The translations under genes and the position numbers were made by a program. Of a stretch of 64,000 nucleotides of DNA, positions 32,046-44,962 are shown piece after piece. Source of the DNA: Fallopia convolvulus (lineage: Eukaryota; Streptophyta; Magnoliopsida; Caryophyllales; Polygonaceae); assembly GCA_964016875.1 (NCBI GenBank), contig OZ024728.1, positions 30,573,865-30,637,864 of the forward strand, given 5' to 3'. How positions within the stretch are numbered: position 1 is the first letter of the stretch; each line of letters starts with the position of its first letter. The notes below the pieces were generated by a model. The model saw nothing but the letters and a program-made list of their open reading frames with translations. It did no database searches and was not told where the DNA came from.

Positions 32046-35000
32046 AATGGGAAATGAGGATTGATTACGAAAATCAATTTAGGTTTTGAAACAAGTAATA
32101 AATCATAAGGATGAAATAGGCTATACAAATAACACGACAAATAAAGGGATGGTAGAAAGTAAATTTAATAAGCCTAATGTCTATAGCAAAATCCACTTTC
32201 AATAATGTATCATATTCATATTTGATAAATGCAAATAAATCAACCTTTGACACCACACTTTTTACTATATATTCCTCTTAGACGAAAATAAAGTAATTTG
32301 TTAATCAGGCTACAAAATCCTTTGTTTAACTTTACCACACATGAACACACATCATGGAGAAGCACACATCAAAGAAATAAACACATAACAGAGGTGAAGT
32401 TAGGATATATAATAATGTGCACAACCCAAAAAAATCAAAAACCAAAACACAAAAATGAATCTCCTAATCCAAGCTCACAAAGCAGCAATGAAAATAGTCA
32501 AATACAAAGGAACTATGAACGTAAAGGGCAAATCGATTTACCCAATCCAAAAGTCTAAATACAATTATGTCATAGGCATTTATACTCCAAACAGGCCCTA
32601 CCTCTGAATCCAAGAACGGGCAGAATCTCAATAAAGCACAACCCATTAACCTAGATTTGAAAGAGGAAAGAAAACTAAATCAGGGAATATCAGTATATTC
32701 ACTCTAGATTGATGAAAGTCACAAAGAACCCTAAATAGGACAAACATCCTAACTAACCCACAAACGAAATCTGAGAAGAAAGCAAGACCTAAAATCACAA
32801 ATACAGGATAACGAAGCAAGAAAATAAACCGAAAACCAGAAACACGAAGCATTAACTACCAGTGTATAGAAGAAGTAGGAGCAGAAGGAGCCTAAAAAAA
32901 CAAAAACACAACAAAACACTAACCGAACTTCTACCAAAGAACTAAAGTGGGAAAAAACTCACTCAAAAAACGAGATTCAACTCAACCGAAGAACAAATCG
33001 CAAGCACCAGGGACGAGAAATCCAGAGGGAAAAAAATATAGCGCCAAAAGAAAAGAATAGAAGATTCAAAGAACCTGGACGATGACAATGAGAAAAACCA
33101 GAAGAAAGAGAAGAGAAAATGGATAAACGAAGATGGATAGATAGAGACCCGGAAGTAGATGTAATCTAGAGAAGACTACTTGTTTTTTGGCAGCCACCTG
33201 TATTTTGGCAAGTTTGTGGGTAGACCACGTGTCGCTGGTGTTAATTGAAGACCGGCTAGATCAGAATGTTGTGATGTGTCTCAAATAAATGGTATATGGC
33301 CCAATAAGGGAAATGGGCATGATTATCCATGTACATCAGATCTGGTAAAAATTGCTTAATTTTAAAACACGCGTATGCATGCAATTCGATTATGAAATCA
33401 TTAGTCAACATAAATTTTCACTTTGTGATAGAACATGCAATAATGAGCAGTTTTTGAATGTCCTAAAGAACATGACAAAGACATTGAGATAGAACCGAGA
33501 AAATAGGAAAACGCAAAACAACCATAAATTTCAAGCCAAAATAGTTTGCATAAAGTACTCCTTTTTAAAGTGAATCGTTGAACTAAATAATACAGCTATA
33601 GTGATATACCATAGTAACCTATTGATCCAACTGAACCTCCACAATCCTAGAAACTATGATCCAACCAGTCTTTACATGAACTGTGTTTATAAGTTTCATA
33701 TAGGAAGCTGAAAACAAAACAAGGCATGGGGAAAATCAGATAAATTACAAAGATCATTAAAATTTGTTGTTCGATTAATATATATACATGACCATCAACC
33801 AGAAAAATAATAACATATGATTCTTCCACTGTTGCAGCAGCTTGCTTCTCAATATATATGTTGTGTAATTCTATGTCTGTGTTGTTGGTATTCTGGTTGT
33901 GAAAATTATGTAAAAAACGTAGTCAATTTGAAGTGCTCTACATGTACACTAGGGTATTATATGTGTAATCTGATTAACATAAGTGTAGGTAGTAGAATGC
34001 ATATTAGGATGAGGAATAAAGTAACGGAAATGCCTTTTATTATATGCATACAAGGTGACGCTTACTGTTTGTACAAGATTCCTCCAATATGTACAACAGT
34101 GATTCAAAATTGGGAAGGTCGTAGTAGCTACTTGTGCGCCACCTCCGGCATCTGTTCTTATAAATGAACAAGATGCTTACAAAATGAGGGCCTATAAAAC
34201 CATGTAACATGTAGGAACAGACATAGTACTTCCCCTTGGCCTTTGTGGGAGTAAACAAACTTACACACAATCTTACAAAGCTACAAACACACTTAGGGAA
34301 GTTCAACAGGCGGATGCATACATGGTTGTCAGAGTTGAGGATGCTTGGTTACATTGCTTGAAGGACGGGCCTCTAAGCCCTCTCTTTGTACTTGAGATCC
34401 CAATAAAGCTCACCATGTTCGAGTTTAAGTCAATAGGAGTCAGGATTAACGGTATTTTGGCTATTTGAAGAGACTTCATTGCCGCCTAGATGAAATTTTC
34501 GCACTCCTACAAAGTGTTTGGAAGACGAACGTGTGTGTCAAAGGTTGGCAGCATATAACAAAACAAATAAGAAACCTCGTACCAAAACAACAAAGCATGA
34601 AATAAATAGCGTAACAGCAATGGCAAGAACACATATATATTTAAGACGAGTTTATGACAGTACGAAACACAAGGAACGACTTTGTCATCCTTTTGTGATT
34701 TAACAAACAATGTTTTAAGTGCAAGGCATGTTTTAAGTGAGGTTAAGTTCAAATGACCGAATTTAGGTCCAAATTTGGAAATGAGGGGAAGTCCAAAACT
34801 GATTTTTGATCCGATTACGAGAATGTAAATGTATTTATGTAAGGCGTAGCATTTTACGAGAATGCTTACCTCCCTCGGCATGGCATGGCTCGAGTGCTTT
34901 AATGCCCAACAGGCGCTCTGCAGATCGCGTCTAGGCTTGCATTTTATGGCTCATCTTTTCATCAGTTGTAGTGAAATCTATGAACAACCTGCAAGTGTGT

Positions 35001-35082
35001 TTGGCCTTTAGGAGTAGTTCTTGAGGTTGAGAAATGTTTTTGAATGAGGAAGAGTGACTTACTTTCTGGTGCATATAGTGGG
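32046..35082. other. Helitron-like interior, nothing firmly recognised
   Basis: A-rich and C-rich sequence with short minus-strand frames. No helicase, Rep or RPA motif could be supported. The block near 32880-33130 (ACTAACCGAACTTC and AGAGAAGA-type repeats) has similar-looking sequence near 53080-53110. Confidence 0.4.
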
Positions 35083-38000
35083 TGTAATAACCACTATTTC
35101 TATATAAAAAGAAACGGTTATTTTTTTCATTTAATTATTTCTCTAAAATAGAGAGTTTAATCATTATTATGATTTTCATAGTTTAATATTAAAAATTTAT
35201 AAAGGCATATTATAATGACAAATAAAATTTAATTAATTGAGATTAAATAAAAATTTCGAAATTTATTCAACTAAATTTATAATACGAATAAAAATAAGGG
35301 GAAAGGACCAAAAATAAAAATGTGAAATGAGACTCGAACCCGAGACCTCTTACATTTTCTCATAAACACACACACACTCCTTTTCCACTATGCCATAGTA
35401 ACTTATCTACCCATTAATGATTTTTAATCCTTTTATTCTCTTACCTTCTTTCTTCCTTCTTATAAGACATGACTTGATTTGACACTTGAGCAATGCATGT
35501 CTTCCAACTTCTCCAATGACCATGGTAGCTTGCCCTTCTCACCAAAGACACCATCACCTTATGTCATCCTCCAACAAACACACATCTACCCAATCCTCTT
35601 GAAGCTCCTCCTCCATAAGTGGTCAATCCATGGAGTGGTGGATCCTTGGAAGGGTCAAATTTTGCTATAAATAGGGCTGAAATTTCCATGGAAGACTCAC
35701 ACATTAATCCTCTCTTCATCTAATCTCCCTCTCCTCTCCAAATTTTCGTCCCATTCAACCCCCCAAAAAAAATTACAGATTTTTGCACTAGCTTTGCATG
35801 ATTTTCAAAGAGCGATTTCAAGCTTGTTTCTCCACCAAATTTTGTGATTCAAATCCATAAATGTAGATGAAGGAAGTGCCTACAAAACCCCTCAATCAAT
35901 AGGGCACAAACACCACAGAAATTGAGCCAAAAATGCATCCAAACCAGTCGACTATGTGTAGTTTTCGGGTTTTCCGGGCTGGTGACGAGCGATATTCTCC
36001 AAGCTCTTACGCCTTCGTTACACATCTTTTTTCGGAGATTTTGCCAACAGTAGAAAAAGGGGGATGAGAGGTTTCCGCTGTCACAACGTCCATCCCCGCC
36101 CCATTATTGGTGTCGCCTCTATGACCGCTCGAAACTACCTCGACGACCAACTTGCACCCACTCCAAGAGAACGGGCTGGCGACGACCGAAGTTCCCGACC
36201 ACCGTACGCCGCCTTCAAGCCGCCTTATCCTGAGCCATTTCCAACAGTTGGTAGAGGGGGTGTCCAGCTACTGACTGTCTCTTAAAGCGCACCCATTGGC
36301 CTTCCGACGACGACGTAGCACACCGGCGAAGTTGGCTAGTTCTGCTGATTTTTTTTCATTTGGGAAGAAAGAAAAGAGGTGTGGACCAACCACCTCGTTT
36401 GCGCGCCCATTCCCATCTATTTAATAGGATATTTTGTATAAGGTAATTTATTAAATAATAAGATGGAGAATTAAATAGATTGATTAAAGTATTTGCATGT
36501 TATATAAAAATGACTTATATGAACTTATAAGTAAAGTGTTTTAATAATAATTTTAATGGACTTATATAATCTAAATGAATAATTGTTGGTGGGTTAAAAA
36601 GACTTTATTTAATCTTTTCACCCTGCATGTCAATATTTAAGACTTTATCAATACCCTTGAAAATAATGTTTTACAACTTGAGACTTAATAAAAAGTATGG
36701 GTAATAGTGAGGTTTTTATCTAAAGTAAATAAAATTAATAGTAAGTTTTTAAAAGAGAATCTTTGACTCTTCACAACTTGCATGAAACTTTATATAAATA
36801 TAACTAATTTTTTTATAAAGTATTTTAAAGTATCATATTTGAAAATAATAATCAAGGATTATTATTATATAGAGCCTCCACCTTAATTATTATTAAAATA
36901 ATTTAGCTTTCATGATTTCTCTTATAAAAAGGAATCATAAGAGAAATTGGTAATTTAAAGGAGATAAGAATTTTAATATAAATTCGTTCGTTATCTCTCG
37001 TATCACTACGTCGAAGTTTCGAATCCGTCTAAGTCGTCTAGTTCTGAACCGTTCGGAAAGAAACCGTACTCCAATCAAGGCAAGTGGAATTTCTCCTTGA
37101 AGCCTCGATAATTCGTTTCGTGAAATTTCTTGATATTGGGAACAACTTGTTTGCTAATAATAAACGAATCTAGGAATACGGATTGTTAGAAATAATGACC
37201 CAATTGTTATCGTTATTACGCTTATTCATGCTCAATAGGACTATTACGCTAGTCTTGTTTGTGACCTTGCTTGTTTAAGATCTCTTTTCGAGATCGGTTT
37301 GGATTAAATAGTAAGGGGTGCGGGATTAACCCGACACCTCTATATAACCTACTAAATTGTATGGCACCATGCCTAAATTCCGCGACTTTAAGGATCATGA
37401 TCCACCATCTGCTCCTGTTCGGAGGAGGGAGTGCGCACCCTAGCTAGATGTCGGAACTTCGCTCCCATAAGTGGACCCGGGCCCATTCATGGCCCCCCAC
37501 ACGCTTAAAATCCATTAACATAAGTGAAAGTTTTATCACGAAATAAGCTAAGTGACAAAGCACAATTAAAAGAAACTAAAACCGGGTCAGAATAGTACAA
37601 CTTGCTTGGAAGACCACCCGGCTCTCGGTTCTTGAAACGATCGTCTTTCCAATCTGAATGTTTATTCGGGCTTGTCAAGGTGGGTTTGGTACCTCCCCGA
37701 TCTGGAGCACCGAATAAGATGAGGTTGGTTGAGGTCCGACAAGGGCGCGAGAGGTTTTAAAAACTTGTATGAATTAATAACGTTCCCAACATACTTCCTA
37801 TTCTAAGAAGTTCTACAATCTCTTAGTCCTTCATTTCGATTTAAGTGTTATCTCATCTCGAGATTTACTCATTTTCGTTCTTAAAGCTCCACATAAAGAT
37901 TCTACATCTTAAACTCATCCTGATAATCTCTCTCGATTATTTGTAAATTACCGTATTACCCTTGAGAATTTCCGTTCTCACTTGCTTAGTCTCCTTAGAC

Positions 38001-38505
38001 TAATTCCACTATTTCCGCGTTTTTGCCTGGTATTTCTTGCCCTTCGTGACAAATGCCAAACTCTAGGAAATTCACATCAAAGTTTTGAAGACAAAGTCTA
38101 GAAGGCTCGAGAAGAGTTATGCAAGGATAGAAGGTCAAGGCAAGACGACATTGAAGGAAGGAAGGGATTTTCAAAGAGCGAATCATTCAGAAGATAATGC
38201 ACCAGCTCTTCTATTTTAACCAAACATTTCATCATCATATGATTTGTCTTGGAGAAACATACTTGTATTTTCAATATGTCTTTTCAAACCTATTTATATG
38301 GGCTTTATTTTTCCGCAGCTACATCATTTGCAAAATGACTCTCAATGTAATGAATGAATATTCTTATCAATGAATAACATTCCGCTTTTAATCATTTCTT
38401 ATTTAATTACGTTTAATTAAATTATTTAAAGCCTTGGGTGACTTTGATGGTAAAGTCCGAGGTCACTGGCGGTAATACCTATCGTTGAAAAATAGGGGTG
38501 TTACA
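35083..38505 (+). repeat. 5' LTR of the Tekay/Del-like element (3423 bp)
   Basis: Pairs with 44963-48748 over its length. It lacks about 330 bp present in the partner (partner 46305-46665), the junction lying near 36417. Minus-strand tRNA-like A and B boxes occur near its start (see 35331-35400). Confidence 0.9.
35331..35400 (-). ncRNA. tRNA-like pol III boxes within the LTR (possible SINE head)
   Basis: Minus strand: ACTATGGCATAGTGGAA (A-box-like) followed about 45 bases later by TCTCGGGTTCGAGTCTC (B-box-like GGTTCGAGTC). The same pair is conserved in the other LTR (about 45215-45284). The arms do not fold into a full tRNA by eye, so this is a tRNA-derived promoter candidate, not a tRNA gene. 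Confidence 0.4.
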
Positions 38506-38509
38506 ATTA

Positions 38510-38522
38510 TGGTATCAGAGCC
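38510..38522 (+). promoter_or_regulatory. Primer-binding site, initiator tRNA-Met type
   Basis: TGGTATCAGAGCC four bases after the LTR end (spacer ATTA). This is the standard primer site of many plant LTR retrotransposons and fixes the orientation as plus. Confidence 0.93.
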
Positions 38523-39309
38523 GAACGTTTTGTTTTCAAAACCAAAAATTTTATAAACCAAAAATTTTCAAAACCGAAAGTCTATGTTTTCAAACCGAAA
38601 ACTTACTTCTTAAAATTTATTTTCTCTTTCAACTTTAAGAAATAAGTCTTTAAAATAAAGTTCATCAGTTAGACATTCTTCTTAAGAACTTTAAAAATCT
38701 TTTAGGAAAAATGTGTAAGTTAGAATTCTTTACCCAAGTTTCAAGTTTTACTTGATCTATTTCAAGAATAAAAATTTCCTCCAAGTAATTTAAGGAAATT
38801 TCTAAAGTTATCCACTTTCAATGAAAGTTTAAGTCAAAACTCATATAAGGGTAACTAATAAGTAGAAATCTTAAGACGGTAAGTTCCTATTACCGGAATC
38901 ATTCTATTTACAAGTCTTATTCAAAAGTTTTAAAAACTAAGTTCTACTAAAGAGTTGTCATACCAAATTCTTATCTATAAACTTTATTTTTTTAAAAATA
39001 AGTTAAAAATTTTCCTATCATCAAATAATTAAGATTCAAAGAATTTTTCTTTAAATGATAATAGGAATTTCCCGAAACCCGAGATAGAAGCTATAAATAA
39101 AAATCTTTAACCTCTCCTTCCAAGGTTTAGAAGTACTTCATGTCATACATGAAATAAATTTTTTCTACTTTAAAAGTTCGTCTTTTAATTTAAAGTCATA
39201 TAAAATGACCTTTTAATATAGACTTTAAACCCGTTATAATTCTTTAAGGATGTACATGTTTTTAAAATGAAAGTTTTGTTTTCAAATTTCAAAACTTCCT
39301 TCCGACATC
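38523..39309 (+). other. Leader of the Tekay/Del-like element
   Basis: A-rich and T-rich leader beginning with repeated CCAAAAATTTT and CCGAAA-type tracts. No gene. It is interrupted at 39309 (ACATC) by the solo LTR. Confidence 0.55.
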
Positions 39310-40986
39310 TGATAGGCCAAATCCTACCCCGCAAGTGTACAGGATCGGTTGTAATACCAAGGTGTCGAACTCTGGGACTATGTAGGATTAATTGTAATCA
39401 AATCAGTAGACTAAGGCGTAAAATAAGAAAAGATTGAATTGTGTAAATTTCGCTATGAAACTAACTTAAAGCAAACAAACAAGTAATATGGGCAAATCAA
39501 TGAGAGAAAGGCTTCTAAGATCAAGGATCACCACAATAATGCTTTGGTAGACTATAAAAGATGATTGCACAATCTTAATTATGACTTTGTTTGAAGGCAA
39601 TTGTCTAATGTATCCGCTAAATTCTTTCGAATGTTAACAAACGTATCTAGACTCAATTAAACATCCACTTTCGTGACTTGCAAATTAAAATCTAGACCTT
39701 TAAGCACTTAGAATTTAAGATTAATTGAATCAACATCTGCTTTCGCAACTTGCTAACTCAACCCAACCTTAAGATTTCTATGACAATTGTTATTCCACAA
39801 GAGAATTCAAAATACTTTCATAATAGAGAAAACTCAGGTTCAAATCCTAGGGTTCCAACAGGAAAAAGTACCTTTCATTCTCAATTCCATGTCTGACTAC
39901 TTATCAAAGTTTTCACCTTTCAGTATCAAACTTTGGCAAGTTCCCATTCAAATTAATTACTAGGGCATAAAGCATCTAGGATTGAATTAAACAAAGCTTC
40001 AAACAATAGATTGTGCAATTTAATAAATAAGTCTACCTAGACATCATTGGGTTCACCCCAATCTTAGAATTTGGGGTTTAGCTAGACATGAAAATAGAAG
40101 AAATCAATGCAACGATGAGAATCAACATACCGGATTGAAGAAACAAACAAACTTGATTCAAATCCAGCAAAGCCAAACTCAATTCAACAAAGGTCTTCAA
40201 ATTCTCCAAAATCTCTCTAAACTCGTCTCTCAAGGAATAAAAACTAGGTTAAAAGTTCGAACCCCCAATCTTAAAACAAAGGAAAGTATTTATACTAGAA
40301 ATAAAATAAGAGAGGCGGCCCAAAAACCCAAGCAAACAAAGGCGCACGAGCAACGGCGCGCGTCGTGCACCGACACGCACGAGCTGTGGAGCAACGCACG
40401 GGCGACGCCGGGAGGACGCACGGGGGACTCCTTGGAAGCGCACGATCGACAACGGGCGCACGGGGGAGACGCACGATTGTGCGTTGTGGCGCACGATCCA
40501 TGCCGGTGGTTCCGCACGAGCTTAGTCTTCGCACGGGGCTTGGCTTGAGAGGTGCACGGGCTGAGCCTTGGTTCTGCACGACCGTGCGTTTGGCACGCAC
40601 GGGTCTTGCCTTTCTCTAAGCCAAGACGCATGATCGTGCGCCATAGACGCACGATCCGAAGAATTGTTAATTACCGCCAGCACGACCGTGCACTAAGGTG
40701 CACGACCTTGGCCTTGCTCATGTGCTTCCTTCTTTTCGGCTCTTGTATAGTTCTTTTCCGATCCCGTTGCCTCCTAGACTGAAGTCTTGATTCCGCCAGG
40801 TATTTAAACGCATTCCAATGAAGCTCAAACTTCTCTAAAGTACCTGAAAAGCATACAAATACGCGTGTAGACATCTATAACGAAAACTCAACTAAAAGTA
40901 CTAGAAAACACAAGACTAATGCATGAAAACATATAAACTAAGATCCTAAATGCATGTCCTAAGATGCTCCAAAATGCAAGTTATCA
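39310..40986 (-). mobile_element. Tat/Athila-type solo LTR with GCACGATCGTGC motif cluster
   Basis: 1677 bp, bounded by ACATC (39305-39309 and 40987-40991). On the minus strand it starts TGATAACTTGCATTTTGGAG and ends GGATTTGGCCTATCA. It has no internal region. A GC-rich block at about 40330-40720 is built from GCACGACCGTGC, CGCACGATTGTGCG and similar dyads and half-sites. This produces several overlapping open frames on both strands that I regard as by-products of the repeat. Confidence 0.9.
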
Positions 40987-41048
40987 ACATCTTCGTCGCA
41001 TAGAATCAAAGGATATTCCATATAAACGCCTCTCTCTTCTCTACAGTA

Positions 41049-41642
41049 ATGGTACTCACTAGAAGTCTAACCCGAATCAGGGACGAAGTTAGAAAAGCCG
41101 CTCAAGAGCTTGATGAGGCTTTTGCTCAATGGCCGCTTTTGCCATATGGAAACCCCGATGATAATCCCGAGCCAGTACTACGAGAGGAATTTCATGAAAA
41201 TACACCAGAGGTGAATCTCGAAGAGGAGAACTCCGAAGAGTAATACCTCGAGAAGGGAGTTGATAACTCACTTCATGACCAATCAGGTCAAGAGATCATC
41301 AAGCAAGAGTTCGCGGAACATCAACCATGGGGACTTATGACGGAGTCTCCACGCTATCAACTCACAAGTCAAACTCCAATGGTCTATCAAATGGGTGGAT
41401 GGGCTAACTGGACTCAAGGGGAGTCATCCCATCACCACACAATTGGTCAAATAAGAAACCCATCTCCAATAAGTGGTCCATACCCAACGACGGTTCGTCA
41501 GCCAAATTACGACTATATTCTCCAACGGAAGGAAGTGTGGTCGGAAGAAATAAGGTTCTACCAAAACGAGAACTCTCAACTCCATACTCGTCTTGCCGTC
41601 AACCGTGGCTATATAACTGCAACCCGTCGACATATCGAGTAG
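41049..41642 (+). pseudogene. Unidentified internal ORF remnant of the Tekay/Del-like element
   Basis: Two plus-strand open frames in the same reading frame: 41049-41243 (MVLTRSLTRIRDEVRKAAQE, acidic end) and 41337-41642 (MTESPRYQLTSQTPMVYQMG, GWANWTQGESSHHHT, a polar tail). They are separated by a TAA at 41241. The basic start followed by a polar, low-complexity stretch is reminiscent of a gag N terminus, but no gag core or zinc knuckle follows on this strand. I do not recognise it. Confidence 0.35.
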
Positions 41643-44600
41643 GCCCAATTGTTTTTGAACCACGAGGGAGGAGCCCTCGATGAAAGTTTGTTCGATAAAG
41701 GATTTTTTTGGACAACTTTTGTTCCCAAGCACACCCTAGGCCTAAAATTCGGTTGTTATCATTAAGAAGTGTGCAACTCTAAGTAGTCCACTTCACTTGA
41801 CTATCCCTTTTGTTCTTGAATAGTCGACTCGGTAGTATTTCTTTCCGTCCTTAGTGTAATAGCATATTATAGAAAGCCTTTGTAATCCGTTTCCATAAGA
41901 GTTCTAATAAAAAGTTTCCCCTCTTCTCTAAACTTGCGCGTCATTTCTTGCATATACTTGTGAGTTAACAAAAATAACTATATCCTTCTTCAAATACTGA
42001 ATTACAGGTATTCTATATGAATCTCGATCGTTAGCCATCTGCAGAAAATGGTTGTAACGGAAAATAAGTTCATTGGGAATCAGAAGAAGGCATGCCAACT
42101 AAAGGTAATGCTTATGTTTCCATAGAGCCAAACTTACTGAGCCAGTGACTTATGGGAAGATAGAAATTTCCAAAGAGGACACCAAGGAAGGCTTAGTCAA
42201 CTAAGGATCTAACATGTCTCCTTCTAGTCCGATCTCGAAAAAGATTACTGAGAGGTGTGTGAGGGGACAAACAATGGTCTGGTGATAAAGGAGTGGTCCA
42301 GAATTCTGACCAATGACTATTATATTCATTTGCAAATACCTACAAGTAGAAGTGACTTGCTCAGTCAACATATGGAATCTTGGCATGATATCTAATGTTT
42401 TTTAATCGAATAAACCAACAGTAATAAGGCTATCGTGAATGTGAAAGCCACATCATGAACATCCTTCTCCACCATTTTGATAAGTCGACTCGACGATAAG
42501 ATAAAGTTAGAAAGGAAGTTGTTAGGACCAAGATTTTTGGACATGGATTGTAAGTTCTCTAAGTTGCCCCAGTAGGTCTAATATGCCATAAGGTTGCTTC
42601 ATTACTAAGACAGTTTGTGGACACATGTCCCGATTCGTCGCATTTGAAGTAGTTACCTCTTCTATATTTCGATGATATTATTTCCAACCGTTGATTCCAT
42701 TATTAGGTTGCCTCAGTAGGGTACACCTTGCTATAACCGCCTTTTCTTTCCTTAAATGAGCTTATGTTGTGGAACCCACCTTTTGAAGGTATTTCAATAA
42801 AGTATTAACTTTTGCTTCAATAATCCAAGTGTCTACTCTACCCATGAATGAATGACAATTGTTTGGGAACAATTTGTCGAATCTTACTTCAATTGGGCAA
42901 ACCGCAAGGAACCAACAATAGAATTCCCCTGAATAGTATTCAAGTTCGGGCACGAATGATGGTTCAAAAAAATTCAAAGAAAGAGCAAGGAAATCGTCGG
43001 GTGATGGACCCTAGTACACCGATACTGTTGGAAGATGTGACAAAAGTTGCATTAAGGAGTCCAACAATATAAGTGATGCCGGAAGCAATCTCTTCAGTTC
43101 CGGCGAAAGAAGCAAGCATAATTGGAACTGACCAAGATGCAAATAGAATTGCAAATGACGCCATATTCCACCTCAAGTAAATGTGTCTAGCTTTACAAGG
43201 ACACTAAAGACATTAATGTCTATGGAGGAACTGGAAAGTCAACCAAAACCACTAATAGTTCTCCTACGTGGAAATATTTGGGAAGTATTAATTGCGCTAA
43301 AGCAAAAAGGGTGCATATTCCCGCTTTACAATTCATAGAGGAGTTAGCGAATGGAAAGAGAATTATAATCAAGCAAAGCATCTCATGCTGAGCTAGGAAA
43401 AGTTTAAGACTAAATGATCAATCGTTCCTCTCTTATGTTTTGAGAGATGAGGGACTTAATGATCTCTTAGACCCTAAAGGTTAAGGACTAAGGGTGCCGA
43501 GAAGAAGGCCACAAAGTTTAACCAATTATTGCAATACGCACGATATGAAATTTACCCTTAAGCAAAAAAGTTTCCGCTGTCATAAGTGGATAATTCAACC
43601 CCCAAGCCATGGAGAAGTTCAACGATAGGTTCAACGAGCGAATAGAATATCTTATCCTTTCCCGTGTAATCTAAATATGTCCAAATGAGGGTACTTGTGA
43701 CATAAATTGTAGGGTTGTCATTAGAATCCAACATCGGTTATAATCCAAACATAGTTGAATAATTCCAACATTATTATCAACTATCTTCTTTCGCAAAGTG
43801 TTATACTTTGAATTCTTCTATGCTACCATATGCCGTCTAGAAGATTTTCGTCGGTAGTTTCTTTACGAAAGCACTATTTCATCCACTAAGTTTCGATTAA
43901 TAGATTATGGAGGTCATTCCATCTTTTCATATGCGAATTACTCCTACCTCTGCAAGAAATATTTGCAACCGTGTTGCGTTGTCAAACTATGGTAGTTAAT
44001 AGTATAAGTTTAAATAAATAAATATTTTTAAGTATATGGTTCATAGTGGCGAATAAGGATGAATTTCTATCTCCCATCTTGATCACATGGTTGAGGTAGA
44101 GCTTCAGGTCTTGTTCATGTGAAAGCATATATTAAAGGATTATGTTGGAGGTAGTTTCCCCGATACTGGTCACATTGGTGAAATAAAACCACTTAATTCT
44201 TCGAATTCAACCTTGTTTACGCAAAACTACTTTCTTATATACGTATTGAAGGACCCTCATTCTACTTCTCGATAGTTAATATATTCGGATACGATATCAT
44301 AAAGATGCTTACCTTCTCTTGTGATATAACCATCACTTGTTTCAATAGTAACTTCATCAGAAGTTCAACTTCGAAATTCTTCTTCCAAGGCATGGCTCTC
44401 ACATATTCAAACATCGATTCCATCTCGAAACTTTAATTAATATCCGTCTTAAAAGAATTCATCCGCAATGACTCTATTCTTGAAATATAGAACAGATTAG
44501 TCATTTTCTTTCTCGCCACGTGGAGACACTCAAGTGCTCGTTTTAATTAAGATGCTTATTATTTAAGCAATCCAACCTTTCTATATCTGGGAAGGACAAC

Positions 44601-44962
44601 ATAGAAGATTCGTAGGTATTTCCAAGCTAAGGGATACGACCGCTTGACCCTTGCCTACTTCGCTAGCAAGACCAATTGGATTTCAATACTTTTCCTTGAT
44701 TTCGTTAAACCACATAAGTTCAAATGTGGGAATCTTTCCAAGGAATACTAATGTAACGATTTCTAAAGAAAAAAGTACAATAGTAATTCTCCTACTTGTA
44801 CAGTCATCTTAACTAAAGAACGAAATGTTCTTTAAGGGGGTACTAGACCCTTTGCTGTCTCCTCACAGTTGTGAGTGCTAGTAGCTATTCTCGTGTTTGT
44901 CCTTGTACCGCCTAAGTTTTTCCTAGTTTCGGGGACGAACCTAATTTAAGGGGGGGTACTAT
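41643..44962. other. Degenerate interior of the Tekay/Del-like element
   Basis: No long frame. One zinc-knuckle-like stretch is seen on the minus strand, YFKCDESGHVSTNC (about 42602-42645), with the first cysteine as tyrosine. That is opposite to the orientation set by primer site and polypurine tract, which suggests internal rearrangement or another element's remnant. At the right end, CGGGGACGAACCTAATTTAA and GGGGGGG mark the pol end and polypurine tract. Confidence 0.4.

Noticed and set aside
35331..35400. Possible tRNA gene
   Set aside because: A- and B-box-like sequences are present, but no cloverleaf with paired acceptor and anticodon arms could be drawn, so only a tRNA-derived promoter is suggested.
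36064..36285. Open frame of 73 codons in the 5' long LTR
   Set aside because: The corresponding frame in the 3' LTR (around 45950-46170) is broken and encodes different residues, so it is not conserved coding sequence.
40135..40782. Several overlapping open frames of 80-137 codons on both strands, Arg- and His-rich
   Set aside because: They arise from the GCACG-type repeat block, which has few stops in any frame. They show no family resemblance and lie inside a solo LTR.
42602..42645. gag gene on the minus strand of the long-LTR element
   Set aside because: Only a single zinc-knuckle-like stretch with one cysteine replaced is visible, in the wrong orientation for the element and without a surrounding gag frame.
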